Shown: piece by piece, positions 50,549 to 60,126 of the stretch
Layout of the letters: the number at the start of each line of letters is the position of its first letter
How positions within the stretch are numbered: the stretch's first letter is position 1
Source of the DNA: Cylindrospermum stagnale PCC 7417
Lineage (GTDB): Bacteria; Cyanobacteriota; Cyanobacteriia; Cyanobacteriales; Nostocaceae
Assembly (NCBI RefSeq): GCF_000317535.1
Contig: NC_019757.1
Coordinates: 6,165,501 to 6,229,500, forward strand
Direction: 5' to 3'
DNA: 64,000 nt
The notes under the pieces: generated by a model
What the model was told of the DNA's origin: nothing
The model's input: the letters and a program-made list of their open reading frames with translations, nothing else
Database searches by the model: none
Position numbers and translations under genes: made by a program

Positions 50549-52303
50549 ATGTCTGAAACTACAATCAGAACAGGTTCACAAGTTAGCCGAGAGCAAGTAG
50601 AAATAATTCTCAAAAAATTCTTGGATAATAACAATGGAAACTATAGGGTTTTAGCTCTGAAAGGAGCTTGGGGTGTTGGTAAAACCCATCTAGTACAGAA
50701 TATTTTAGCTAAATACGAAAAAGAATTCCATTATTATGCTTCTGTTTTTGGTATTTCTTCTATTGAACAACTGAAATCACGAATATTAGCAAATTATAAG
50801 AATGATCTAAAAACTAATCATCAAGATTCTCAAATAAGAGCCGAAGGGATTATGAATTATGTAAAAAAGCCTATAGCTAATCTTTTTGAATGGTTCAATG
50901 GTAACTCTGGAAGAATCGAACGAACGCCAAGATTAGATTTAGCACTACCAGGACAAACTTCCATCCAAGTAGCAGGCTCATTAATTTCTGTAGCTGGAGA
51001 CTTGGGACTAAATCTATTATTTAATGGAGTCAAAAATTCAATTATATGCATTGATGACCTTGAGAGAAAATCTAACCTTTCACTAGATGAAATACTCGGA
51101 TTTGTTGAGTATTTAGTTCAGGAAATGAAATGCAGACTTATTATAATTTATAATGAAAAAACTCTAGACTGTACATCGAAAAAAGCTTTAAACCAATATC
51201 GAGAAAAAGTTATTGATATTGAAGTTGAACTCAATCCAACAGTAGAAGAAAACTTAGATTTTATATTTAAGGATAATCCTGATATAGAGGTCATCAAATC
51301 AGTATTTAAAAAAGCTGAAACAAATAATATTCGCGTTCTACGCAAAACTAAATGGTTTATCGATGAACTTATTCCCTTCATGTCAAATTGGGAGCCTAGT
51401 TTACGTGAGCAAATTATAAAAAATATCATTGTTATTTCTTTGTCTAAACTTGATACTAAATTTCCTGTAACTATTGATAAAATCAAGAATTTAGAAAACT
51501 CTTTATCTACAGATAATGTAACATATGAAGAGCTAATACAAATTTATTCAAAGTTTGGCTATAATAAACTGGAGATTAATGAGCAATTAATTCAGGTAGT
51601 TGAAACCTCATTGTTTAGTGAACAGGATTTTATTCAAAAAGGTAATAATCTTAATAAAACAGAAAAACATAACCAGATTATTAAAAAATTTGATAAGATT
51701 TTTGAACCATACTCTAGTTCATTTGGGGCTTCTGAGAAAGAAATTTCTGAGAGAATGATTAAATTTCTGGAACAATATCACCTTGATTTGCCTATCGACA
51801 AGTTTAAATCACTGGAGAATTTAGCATTAGCTGTTGAAGTCGATATTTATCACTACCAGAAGTTATCACTTAAAAATTTGATAAGTAGAGAAGAGCCAAA
51901 TTTGTTGGAGTTGAAGAATCTTAGAGAGATAGTTATTATAAATTACCCTGAATTAGCAGATGAGTTAGAAAAAAGAATAGCAGAAATTGATGGAGAACAA
52001 GACATTACTACAGTCTTGTGTAAGATTATTGAAAATAAATATTGGTCTTCGTCTGAAGATATTCAACTTTTGAATAATTGTACTGTTGATGAATATTCTA
52101 AATGGCTTCAAGAAGATCATCCTGATTTATATACGATGGTTAGATGGTGTCTTAACATAAATAATGTTGCCTCTCAACGGTTAACAGAAGCTATTGTTAA
52201 ACTTGGTAGAAAAAGTGATCTCAATAAAATGAGAGCTAAGTTCCTCTACAATATTAATATAGAAGATTATCCAGATATAAAAGATACTAATGATGAAAGC
52301 TGA
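50549..52303 (+). CDS. KAP-type P-loop NTPase
   Basis: From the ATG at 50549 (a TTG start 12 bases earlier is less likely) the 584-residue protein begins MSETTIRTGSQVSREQVEII and has the P-loop GAWGVGKTH (G-x-W-G-x-G-K-[ST], as in KAP ATPases). Walker B is SIICIDDLERK, and VEYLVQEMKCRLIIIYNE follows. No membrane segment was seen in the insertion region, unlike classical KAP proteins, and the C-terminal 400 residues are helical with no recognised domain. Its composition is AT-rich. Stand-alone KAP-like ATPases are often associated with mobile or defence loci; that role is inference. It ends 9 bases before a convergent MFS gene. Confidence 0.78.
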   Translation: MSETTIRTGSQVSREQVEIILKKFLDNNNGNYRVLALKGAWGVGKTHLVQNILAKYEKEFHYYASVFGISSIEQLKSRILANYKNDLKTNHQDSQIRAEGIMNYVKKPIANLFEWFNGNSGRIERTPRLDLALPGQTSIQVAGSLISVAGDLGLNLLFNGVKNSIICIDDLERKSNLSLDEILGFVEYLVQEMKCRLIIIYNEKTLDCTSKKALNQYREKVIDIEVELNPTVEENLDFIFKDNPDIEVIKSVFKKAETNNIRVLRKTKWFIDELIPFMSNWEPSLREQIIKNIIVISLSKLDTKFPVTIDKIKNLENSLSTDNVTYEELIQIYSKFGYNKLEINEQLIQVVETSLFSEQDFIQKGNNLNKTEKHNQIIKKFDKIFEPYSSSFGASEKEISERMIKFLEQYHLDLPIDKFKSLENLALAVEVDIYHYQKLSLKNLISREEPNLLELKNLREIVIINYPELADELEKRIAEIDGEQDITTVLCKIIENKYWSSSEDIQLLNNCTVDEYSKWLQEDHPDLYTMVRWCLNINNVASQRLTEAIVKLGRKSDLNKMRAKFLYNINIEDYPDIKDTNDES

Positions 52304-52312
52304 TTATTAAAA

Positions 52313-53551
52313 TCACCCACAAGTGCAATATCTAAAGACGAAAAAGGTCAAAATTGAAAAACCGGCTGCTGCATAAAATACGCCGCTGATGCCGCCAAAA
52401 CCGAAGACAATACCCATCAACAACGGACCTAAAGTTTGCCCTAATCCAAAAAATGTGCCATTAACTGATATTACCGTGGCTAAATATTCTCTGGGGGCTA
52501 TGTCTGCTAACAGTGTTTGAATACTCGGAAACCCAATTCCTAAACCTATACCAAAAATTGTTGTGGGGATTAATAGAAACCAGAGACTTGGCATCAAGGG
52601 AACAATTAATAATGCTACAGCATACAAAATATAAGACGCACTAATTAAAGTTGTAGGGTGATATCTTCTGGCTAATCTGCCTAACTGAGAAGATGTAATT
52701 GTAATTGCTACAGAAACACTAGAAAGGATGATGCCAATTGTGGCTGGTGGCGCTTTGAAGATATCGTCAATTAGTTGTGGTAAATATGTGACGTGGGCAC
52801 CATACAGCAAAGCGAAGTTAGCCGTACTGGCAATAAACAGCCCAAATAATTGCCGATTTTTGAGAACTTTTGCCGCGTTGCTCAAATATAGTTGAAGATT
52901 GCGATCGCCTTTTGGTTCCTCATTTTTGAGCGCAAACAACACCAGCAAGCCTACAGGAATCGCTACTAGAGGCATCATAAAGGGATAATTCCAGCCGAGT
53001 GTAGCCAATGCGCCGCCAATTAACGGATAAGTTGCTGTACCAACACTACTAACGCTGGAACTGTAACCCATTGCGGTAGTGCGTCTATCTCCTGTATATA
53101 AGTCGCCAATTAAGGTAATACTTAGCGACAATAATGAAGCTGCGCCGATTCCTTGCAGCAAGCGCAAAAATAATAATAAGTTAAAATCACGAGCAAAGGC
53201 GCAAGCTGTCCCCGCAATGCCAAATAAAAATAGTGAAGGAACGATAATTTTTTTTCTTCCCCATCTGTCGGCAAAGACACCAATAACAGGCCCTAAAACC
53301 AGAGATGGCAATGTAAAGGCTGTAATCAATAAACCCAAATTTTTGGGGTTGATATTCAAGGCTTTAGCTAAGTTAGGAAAAGCTGGAGTTACACTAGAGA
53401 CTCCCATAACAGCAATTAGTGTAACTACACAAATAATTTGAAAATTAAGTTCTTGGTAAACTGGTTTGCGGCGCTCTAGCTGATTTTTATCTTCTGCTGA
53501 ATTCATGAGTTTTTTTATCTGGATAAATTGCTGATAATCTGAAAATTTCAT
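52313..53551 (-). CDS. MFS family drug/metabolite transporter
   Basis: The 412-aa protein has 12 predicted helices and the MFS motif A loop GVFADRWGRKK between helices 2 and 3. Other typical segments are LRLLQGIGAASLLSLSITLI and PLIGGALATLGWNYPFMM (motif C-like). This resembles DHA1-type drug exporters. Substrate unknown. Start could be either the first ATG (MKFSDYQQF) or ATG at residue 16 (MNSAEDKNQ). Lone gene, convergent with the KAP ATPase gene. Confidence 0.88.
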   Translation of the reverse strand: MKFSDYQQFIQIKKLMNSAEDKNQLERRKPVYQELNFQIICVVTLIAVMGVSSVTPAFPNLAKALNINPKNLGLLITAFTLPSLVLGPVIGVFADRWGRKKIIVPSLFLFGIAGTACAFARDFNLLLFLRLLQGIGAASLLSLSITLIGDLYTGDRRTTAMGYSSSVSSVGTATYPLIGGALATLGWNYPFMMPLVAIPVGLLVLFALKNEEPKGDRNLQLYLSNAAKVLKNRQLFGLFIASTANFALLYGAHVTYLPQLIDDIFKAPPATIGIILSSVSVAITITSSQLGRLARRYHPTTLISASYILYAVALLIVPLMPSLWFLLIPTTIFGIGLGIGFPSIQTLLADIAPREYLATVISVNGTFFGLGQTLGPLLMGIVFGFGGISGVFYAAAGFSILTFFVFRYCTCG

Positions 53552-53653
53552 TAAACCACATATCAGTACAGATAAATATAGATATACACAGATAAATTAT
53601 CTGTGCTCATCTGTGGTTTTAAATATGTATGCATTATCCAGAACTAAACCATT

Positions 53654-53681
53654 GTAGAGACGTTTCATGTAACGTCTCTAC
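53654..53681. repeat. Dispersed palindrome (gtagagacgtttcatgtaac...)
   Basis: Inverted repeat GTAGAGACGTT / AACGTCTCTAC around tcatgt, similar to that at 31567-31594, in the spacer between the MFS and rubrerythrin genes. An STRR-like run at 53695-53712 is also present. Confidence 0.65.
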
Positions 53682-53747
53682 ATTATTTTCCACTGCTATG
53701 TCTAATGACTAACCAGGAATATTGCCAGAAGTCAATTGATGGCTGTT

Positions 53748-54461
53748 TTAAGCAGCAACTTTTTCTTCAAGCAGTTTAAAAGTCTTTTTGCTAGCACCGC
53801 AAATTGGGCAATTCCAATCTTCGGGAATATCTTCAAAAGCTGTACCGGGTGCGATTCCGGAATCAGGATCGCCAGCAATAGGATCATAAATCATGCTGCA
53901 TTGTCTGCAAATCCATTTACGAGTTGCGGGATCAACACCTGCGACTCTTGTTGCTGCTTCTTTACCGTTTAATTCTTCTAAGGCTTCGCTGTAGCGATCT
54001 GCGTGGTAATTTTCGATGAATTTGAGCAAGCCAAAACGGTGTGCTGCTTCGCGGAATGTGTTGGCGTGATCGGTAGATTCTTGAACTTGCTTGAGAAATT
54101 CTTCGGCTGCGGGATTGTCGCGATCGCTTTGAGCAGCGGCGGCAAACTCTGGATACATGGTAGTGTATTCGTAGGTTTCGCCTTCAATTGCTAAAGATAA
54201 GCAGCGAGAAACGATTTCCTTTTTTTGCTCTTCTGTTAAAGCTTCTGGATTTTCAACAGCTAATTCTGGATGTAGCAATTTGAAATGTGCAAAAGCGTGT
54301 TCGGTTTCTTGGTCGGCTGTTTCTTTAAAAAGTTTCGCCAAGTCTTTAAAACCTAGTTTACGCGCTACTTCTGCAAAAAATAAATATTTGCGATTTGCCA
54401 TCGATTCACCACCGAAGGCTGATTCTAAGTTTTGGAGTGTAGTAAAGTTGGACAAATCCAT
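53748..54461 (-). CDS. rbr: Rubrerythrin
   Basis: The 237-aa protein has an N-terminal diiron ferritin-like domain ([33 protein letters not shown] and [14 protein letters not shown], holding the E/H ligands) and a C-terminal rubredoxin domain with CRQCSM and CPICGA. This is the complete rubrerythrin plan. It reduces hydrogen peroxide using rubredoxin-supplied electrons. In Anabaena a rubrerythrin protects nitrogenase in heterocysts, so it fits the lifestyle. Lone leftward gene with a spacer rich in repeats upstream. Confidence 0.93.
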   Translation of the reverse strand: MDLSNFTTLQNLESAFGGESMANRKYLFFAEVARKLGFKDLAKLFKETADQETEHAFAHFKLLHPELAVENPEALTEEQKKEIVSRCLSLAIEGETYEYTTMYPEFAAAAQSDRDNPAAEEFLKQVQESTDHANTFREAAHRFGLLKFIENYHADRYSEALEELNGKEAATRVAGVDPATRKWICRQCSMIYDPIAGDPDSGIAPGTAFEDIPEDWNCPICGASKKTFKLLEEKVAA

Positions 54462-54940
54462 AATTCGTGTTTTTGAACTGTTATTTGGTGGATCGAAACA
54501 GGTTTTACAACCAGGTTAATGAGCTTATTTCTCAATAATTTAGACACGCTGTATTAAACGTGTCTAAGCTCTAAGTTATTCGCCTGGTTTGTCAGCTAGT
54601 CTGGGACAATTATAAAACTTAAAACCTTTAAAAGGTTACTATAGCGGTTTGCAGTTAAGTCCAATACAGACCTAACCCCCAACCCCAACAACCTCTCCCT
54701 AGCCCTCTCCTCTTAGGAGAGGGGAAAGGAAAAACTTTTGTTGCTCTTAAGGGGAGCAAAGCTCAAAGCCTCTCCCCACCCCCCTAAAGTCCCCCCTACA
54801 GGGGGGACAACAACTGAGCCTCTCCTTTCAGGAGAGGTTTGGAGAGGTGGGGAGAGGAATGGAAGCGAGGTCAAAGTATATTGCATAGAAACGAGAATCG
54901 CTATAATTTATTTTCCGGAGTTGCTTCAAGCTGTCTGAAG
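54462..54940. other. Repeat-rich spacer upstream of rubrerythrin
   Basis: From 54672 to 54870 it consists of CT/AG-rich repeats (cctctcccta, ttaggagagggg, cccctacaggggggacaac, ctcctttcaggagagg) forming several hairpins, similar to those around 6220-6970. No gene seen. Confidence 0.65.
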
Positions 54941-55276
54941 TTATAAAAATGGGTAATCGGTGTATCCTGTGGTATCTGGAGCGTAGAATGCTTTGGGGTC
55001 TGGGGTATTGAATTGCTTGTCAAGTTGCAGAGGTTTTGGTAAATCAGGATTAGCAATAAACAGCTTGCCAAAAGATACTAAATCTGCATCATTGCTGGTG
55101 AGGATATTATCTGCTTTTGAGCGATCATAGCCACCATTAGTAATCAAAATACCTGTGAATATTTGGCGGAATAAGGGTGTGGTGGGGTTGATGACCTCGC
55201 GGGTTGCCAAATCGATTTCATTCGGTTCCATCAGGTGGAGATAGGCAAGTTCAAATGAGTTGAGGGATGCGATAGG
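54941..55276 (-). pseudogene. C-terminal fragment of an Old Yellow Enzyme family reductase
   Basis: The minus-strand frame, open from just after a TAA at 55277-55279, reads NSFELAYLHLMEPNEIDLAT, then FRQIFTGILITNGGYD, DLVSFGKLFIANPDLP and ends FYAPDTTGYTDYPFL. These are the last third of NADH:flavin oxidoreductases of the OYE/NemA group (the GGYD and FGK-x-F-x-A-N-P-D-L FMN motifs). The N-terminal 70%, which binds most of the flavin and holds the start, is missing, so it is a remnant. Internal ATG at 55231 is not a true start. Confidence 0.82.
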
Positions 55277-55298
55277 TTACGCTACAACCACTTTTGAA

Positions 55299-56507
55299 TT
55301 AATTATCAAAATCGACATTCCAGAGTTTGACAGTTTTGTCTCTACTTGCAGAAGCGAGAGTTTTACCATCTGCACTCCAAGCCACGCTCAAGACAATATC
55401 CTTATGTCCATTCAAGGTTTTGATAAATTTACCTGTGCTTGCATCCCAGAGTTTGATGGTATTGTCTGCACTACTAGAAGCAAGGGTTTTACCATCTGCA
55501 CTCCAATCCACACTACCAACCGCATCGCTATGCCCAGTCAGGGTTGTGATTAATTCACCTGTGGTTATATTCCAAAGTTTGATGGTTCGGTCTGTACTTG
55601 CAGAAGCGAGGGTTTTGCTGTCCGGACTCCAAGCCAAACCATAAACGGTTCCTCTATGTCCATTGAGGGTTGTGATAAATTTACCCGTGGTTCCATTCCA
55701 TAGTTTGATAGTGCTATCCCCACTCCCAGATGCAAGGGTTTTGCTGTCCGGACTCCAAACCACATTGTAAACCTCTGATGTATGCCCAGTCAGGGTTTTG
55801 ATTATTTTACCTGTGTTTGCATCCCAGAGTCTGATGGTTTTGTCCCAACTCCCAGAAGCGAGTTTTTTGCCGTTCGGACTCCAAGTTACACTCCAGAACC
55901 CGTCGCTACCAGTCAGGGTTTTGAGTCGTTTTCCAGTAGTTACATTCCAGATAATTATTTCGTTCCCACTCACAGAAGCGAGAGTTTTGCTATCACGATT
56001 CCAAGCTACACCATATACCTGATAGCGATGATTTAGGGTTTTGATTAATTTACCCGTCGTTATATCCCAGAGTTTGATAGTACCGTCTGCACTACTAGAA
56101 GCGAGAGTTTTGCCATCTGCACTCACAGCTACACTAATAACTAAATCGCTGTGTCCTGTCAAGGTTCTCTGCTCTGGTTGCTGTGCATCTGCTGTCGTCA
56201 TAATTTGATGATTTGTTCTTAATCCTTCACCTGGTTTGAGTTTTCCTGCTACTTTGAATGCAGAATGATCAGCATCACTGGTGCTCTGCGTTGGGGAGAG
56301 ACTTATTTGTGCTGACACCGCGTTAGCGTTGGCGGAGCCTTTCGTATAGAAGCTATCCGCAGGAATCGCATCTGTTAGTTGTTTTGGTTTCGCAAGTCCT
56401 TGTGCTTGACAATTTGCTGTCACAGCCAGCACAACCAACCCAACTCCCGCAGCAATAGTTTTACAAGGGTTAGTTGCCTGAAAAAATCTTCGTAAATCCA
56501 TAGTCAT
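55299..56507 (-). CDS. Exported WD40-repeat protein, one seven-blade propeller
   Basis: From ATG 56507 (MTMDLRRFFQATNPCKTIAA) a hydrophobic signal peptide (AAGVGLVVLAVTANCQAQG) leads to a short linker and seven WD40 repeats ending in the I-K-L-W-D/N pattern. They start near HSDLVISVAVSADGKTLASS and finish with HKDIVLSVAWSADGKTLASA. This is the right number for one closed propeller, so the protein is probably periplasmic and complete. Its linker contains residues GSANANAV encoded by a small dispersed repeat. An ORF start 41 codons earlier is unlikely because the signal peptide would be internal. No partner domain; function unknown. Confidence 0.85.
   Translation of the reverse strand: MTMDLRRFFQATNPCKTIAAGVGLVVLAVTANCQAQGLAKPKQLTDAIPADSFYTKGSANANAVSAQISLSPTQSTSDADHSAFKVAGKLKPGEGLRTNHQIMTTADAQQPEQRTLTGHSDLVISVAVSADGKTLASSSADGTIKLWDITTGKLIKTLNHRYQVYGVAWNRDSKTLASVSGNEIIIWNVTTGKRLKTLTGSDGFWSVTWSPNGKKLASGSWDKTIRLWDANTGKIIKTLTGHTSEVYNVVWSPDSKTLASGSGDSTIKLWNGTTGKFITTLNGHRGTVYGLAWSPDSKTLASASTDRTIKLWNITTGELITTLTGHSDAVGSVDWSADGKTLASSSADNTIKLWDASTGKFIKTLNGHKDIVLSVAWSADGKTLASASRDKTVKLWNVDFDN
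56319..56341. repeat. Small dispersed repeat within the WD40 protein's linker
   Basis: cgcgttagcgttggcggagcc, a repeat type common in Nostoc intergenic sequence, is in frame in the coding region and encodes GSANANAV, unlike the surrounding linker. Confidence 0.55.
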
Positions 56508-56598
56508 TATGTTTAAAGAAAAGTAATTATTTCTACTTTCTAAGTAGATCAATACCTTTGCCAATTTACGGGTATTGACATAGAGCAAACCTAAGATT

Positions 56599-56781
56599 TT
56601 AGGCGATCGCATTTCCTCCGATATTGGCAATTTCCGCCACTACTTCCTGTGCTTTGTTGGCGTTATTTGCATAGTTAACGACAACAGAAGCACCATTACC
56701 GGCTTATTTAAGAGCGATCGCGCGGCCGATACCACGGGAGGCACCAGTCACGATCGCCACTTTTGGGTCTAAAGCTGCCAT
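56599..56781 (-). pseudogene. N-terminal fragment of a short-chain dehydrogenase gene
   Basis: From ATG 56781 the minus strand reads MAALDPKVAIVTGASRGIGR, then AIALK, a TAA stop in frame, and AGNGASVVVNYANNANKAQE with a final stop at 56599-56601. TGASRGIG is the NAD(P)-binding motif of SDR enzymes and VVVNYA the next strand. The internal stop and the absence of the catalytic YxxxK region show that it is decayed. It lies just upstream of the RND pump operon's last gene. Confidence 0.85.
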
Positions 56782-56827
56782 AGATTGATCTGGTTTTGTC
56801 TGGGTGAACTATACACGAAGGTTAAAT

Positions 56828-59800
56828 TTACAGTTTGCTGCTGTAAGGCACCTTGTCATCATGATCTAAATAGTGAGGCTTTTTGGATGGATTCAAGCGA
56901 TCGCGAATTGTGCCAATGACGATATACAAAATTGGCACCACAAACAAACTCAAGAAAGTAGCGATCAACAGTCCGCCAAACACAGGAGTACCAAGGGATT
57001 GGCGACTTGCAGCCCCAGCACCTGAGGCAAATACTAAAGGAAAACTACCCAACAAAGTAGCAAAAGCAGTCATCAGAATTGGTCGTAACCGCTCTTGCGA
57101 TGCTTGCACTACTGCTTTAGTAATTGGTAAACCCTGCTGTTCTCGCAATTGGTTAGCAAATTCGACAATCAAAATCGCATTTTTGCTCGCTAAACCAATC
57201 AGCATCACCAGACCGACCTGACAAAACACATCATTAGTCAGTCCCCGCAATGACTGCGATAACAGCGCCCCCATAATAGCTAGGGGAACTGACAGCATAA
57301 TAATCAAGGGATCAACATAGTTTTCATACTGTGCAGCCAGCACCAGAAAAACGAAAATCAGTCCCAAGCCAAAAATCACCGGTGCTTGACCACCAGACTG
57401 TTGTTCTTCAGCAGTCAAACCCGACCATTCATAACCCATACTTACTGGTAAAATCTCTTTTGCCAATTTCTCCATTGCGGCGGTTGCTTGTCCAGAACTA
57501 AAGCCAGGAGCAGGAGAACCGTTAACTTCAATCGAGCGTAATAAGTTGTAGTGATTGATGGTTTGCGCTCCAGTCGTTGGCGTAACTTTAACTAGACTGC
57601 TCAGAGGAATCATCTGATTAGTCTGAGAACGGACATACAACTGACCGATATCTTCAGGGTTAGAGCGAAACTTAGCATCTGCTTGCACATATACGCGATA
57701 AGTCCGAGTGAGGAAATTAAAGTCGTTGACATATCGCGAACCCAAATTATTTTGTAGGGTTCTAAAGATATTATCTATTGGGACTTGCAGTGCTTTGGCT
57801 TTATTGCGATCTACTTCAATCAACATCTGGGGTGTATTAGCGGTAAAGGTGCTAAATACAGCTTGCAATCCTGGTGTTTGATTTCCACGCTGCATAATCT
57901 GCCCCATCACTTCCAGCATGGCGTTTAAGCCACTGGTACCGGATCTGTCTTGCAACTGAAATTGGAAGCCGCTAAAACTGCCTAAGCCGCGAATTGCTGG
58001 CGGATTTACCGGGAAAACTCTGGCTTCTGTAATTGTCGATAGCGATCCTCTCAATTTGCCAATGATTGCTTGTGCTGACTGACCTGGTGCTTGACGGTCG
58101 TCCCAGCCCTTGAGGGTGGTAAAAATTACGCCACTATTGGCGGTATTGCCACTAAAACTAAAGCCACCAATGGCGAAAGTACCTGTGACTTCTGGTAATT
58201 TCAGGATTTCTTTTTCTACCTGAGCCATGACTTTGCTGGTGTAGTTGAGGGAAACACCTTCTGGCCCTTGAATAATGGTGATGAAATAGCCTTGGTCTTC
58301 GTCGGGGAGAAACCCTGTAGGGACATTGAGATAAAGCCAGCCAGTCAGACCCAAAGAGATGATGAATAGAGTGATGACGATCGCTTTTATCTTGATGAGG
58401 AAATTTAGCGATCGCTCATATCCTCGCTGCATAGCATCGAGAAACCTGTTAATCTGACCAAACACCCAGCCAAATACACCCTTTGGTTTGGGTCTTTGAC
58501 GCAGCAATAAAGCTGAGAGGGCAGGGGTGAGGGTGAGAGCGAGGAAGGTAGAAATGGCGATCGAAAATGCGATCGTTAGCGCAAATTGTTTATAAATTTG
58601 TCCTGTAGTGCCAGGAAAAAATGCCACCGGTACAAACACAGCCATCAGCACTAAAGAAGTGGCAATCACCGCCCCAAATAGCTCATGCATTGCCGCTGAT
58701 GTTGCTTGACGCGGCCTCATCCCTTGATCTTGGATTAAGCGCGAGATATCTTCAACAACGATAATCGCATCATCGACTCCCATCCCCGTAGATAAAGTCA
58801 AACCAAATAAAGTCAAGGTGTTGATCGAAAACCCAAAAGCTTTCACAAAAGCAAAAGTACCAATCAACGCCAAAGGAATGGTAAGGACAGGAATCAGGGT
58901 TGTACGCCAGTCCTGTAAGAAAATAAAAATTACCAAGATGACCAGCCCAATTGACTCCATCAGGGTTCTGAGCACTTCCGCCAGAGACTCTTCCACAACC
59001 AGAGTTGTATCAAAAGCCACCTTATATTCCATCCCTGGCGGAAAGCTTTTTGACAGTAGTGCCATTTCTGCTTTCACAGCCTTAGCAACATCCAAGGCAT
59101 TACTTCCAGGCGTACCAAATATCCCTACACCTACACCTTCATTGCCCTTAAATCGCAGGAACGAGCTATAATTTTGGGCACCCAATTCCGCCCGACCTAC
59201 ATCTTTCAGCTTAATCAAACTGCCATCAGCACCTGTTTTGAGAACTAAGTCATCAAACTCCGCAGGTTCTGTGAGCCTACTAACTGCCTTCAAGTCAATT
59301 TGATACATCTGACCATCAGCTGATGGCTGCTGTCCGATTTGCCCAACACCAACTTGTAAGTTTTGTTCATTGACTGCATTGATCACATCATCAGCAGTCA
59401 GGTTGCGGCTAGCAAGTTTATTAGGGTCAAGCCATAAACGCATAGCATAGCGACGTTCACCAAAAATCCGCGCCTCGCTCACACCTTTGATTCTTTTAAG
59501 GGAATCTGTCATGTAAAGGTCGGCGTAGTTGCTCAAAAAGACGTTGTCGAATTCTTTATTCTCACTGTACAGACCGATCGCCAAGAGAATGTTGTTAGAT
59601 TGCTTACTAACAGTGACACCAGTTTGCTTCACTGTATCTGGCAACTGCGCTTCAGCTATAGACACGCGGTTTTGAACATCAACCGCGGCAATATCTTTGT
59701 TCTTCGATGCGTCAAATGTAACTGTAATCGTACTGCTGCCATCATTACTGCTGCTCGAAGTCATGTATTTTATGCCTTCGACACCGTTAATCTGGCGCTC

Positions 59801-59998
59801 TAAGATAGTTGTAATCGTATTTTCGACAACTTCAGCACTAGCGCCGGGGTAGTTAGCATTAACAATAATTTGCGTCGGGCTGATTTCTGGATACTGTTCT
59901 GTAGGCAGTGTGGGAATACTAATGACTCCTACCAGCAAAATGACGATAGCGCAGACACTCGTAAATACAGGTCGCCTAATAAAGAAATCAACAAACAT
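56828..59998 (-). CDS. RND multidrug efflux transporter (HAE1/AcrB-like)
   Basis: The 1056-aa inner-membrane pump has the standard duplicated layout: helix 1 (IRRPVFTSVCAIVILLVGVI), large periplasmic loops, TM2-6 with GMGVDDAIIVVEDISR (the proton-relay DD), a second half with FVNDFNFL..., and TM8-12 ending PVFGGLLIATFLSLFVVPI. It uses the proton gradient to expel drugs through a tripartite channel. Its adaptor is encoded just upstream (60124-61434); no outer-membrane channel gene is in the window, so a TolC-like protein must be supplied elsewhere. The spacer before it is an STRR palindrome. Confidence 0.95.
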   Translation of the reverse strand: MFVDFFIRRPVFTSVCAIVILLVGVISIPTLPTEQYPEISPTQIIVNANYPGASAEVVENTITTILERQINGVEGIKYMTSSSSNDGSSTITVTFDASKNKDIAAVDVQNRVSIAEAQLPDTVKQTGVTVSKQSNNILLAIGLYSENKEFDNVFLSNYADLYMTDSLKRIKGVSEARIFGERRYAMRLWLDPNKLASRNLTADDVINAVNEQNLQVGVGQIGQQPSADGQMYQIDLKAVSRLTEPAEFDDLVLKTGADGSLIKLKDVGRAELGAQNYSSFLRFKGNEGVGVGIFGTPGSNALDVAKAVKAEMALLSKSFPPGMEYKVAFDTTLVVEESLAEVLRTLMESIGLVILVIFIFLQDWRTTLIPVLTIPLALIGTFAFVKAFGFSINTLTLFGLTLSTGMGVDDAIIVVEDISRLIQDQGMRPRQATSAAMHELFGAVIATSLVLMAVFVPVAFFPGTTGQIYKQFALTIAFSIAISTFLALTLTPALSALLLRQRPKPKGVFGWVFGQINRFLDAMQRGYERSLNFLIKIKAIVITLFIISLGLTGWLYLNVPTGFLPDEDQGYFITIIQGPEGVSLNYTSKVMAQVEKEILKLPEVTGTFAIGGFSFSGNTANSGVIFTTLKGWDDRQAPGQSAQAIIGKLRGSLSTITEARVFPVNPPAIRGLGSFSGFQFQLQDRSGTSGLNAMLEVMGQIMQRGNQTPGLQAVFSTFTANTPQMLIEVDRNKAKALQVPIDNIFRTLQNNLGSRYVNDFNFLTRTYRVYVQADAKFRSNPEDIGQLYVRSQTNQMIPLSSLVKVTPTTGAQTINHYNLLRSIEVNGSPAPGFSSGQATAAMEKLAKEILPVSMGYEWSGLTAEEQQSGGQAPVIFGLGLIFVFLVLAAQYENYVDPLIIMLSVPLAIMGALLSQSLRGLTNDVFCQVGLVMLIGLASKNAILIVEFANQLREQQGLPITKAVVQASQERLRPILMTAFATLLGSFPLVFASGAGAASRQSLGTPVFGGLLIATFLSLFVVPILYIVIGTIRDRLNPSKKPHYLDHDDKVPYSSKL

Positions 59999-60126
59999 GG
60001 GGATTGGGTAATGGCTAATGGGTAATGGGTAATAGCTAATGGGTGATGGGGAATGGCTAAGGTCTAATGGCTAATGGGAATAAAACAATTACCAATTACC
60101 ACTTACCCATTACCCATTACCCATTA
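59999..60126. repeat. STRR arms in inverted orientation between adaptor and pump genes
   Basis: Left half is GGTAATG/GCTAATG heptamers, right half is CATTACC/AATTACC heptamers. The reading strand could fold into a long hairpin between the two operon genes. The stop codon of the adaptor gene lies in the first repeat unit. Confidence 0.85.
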
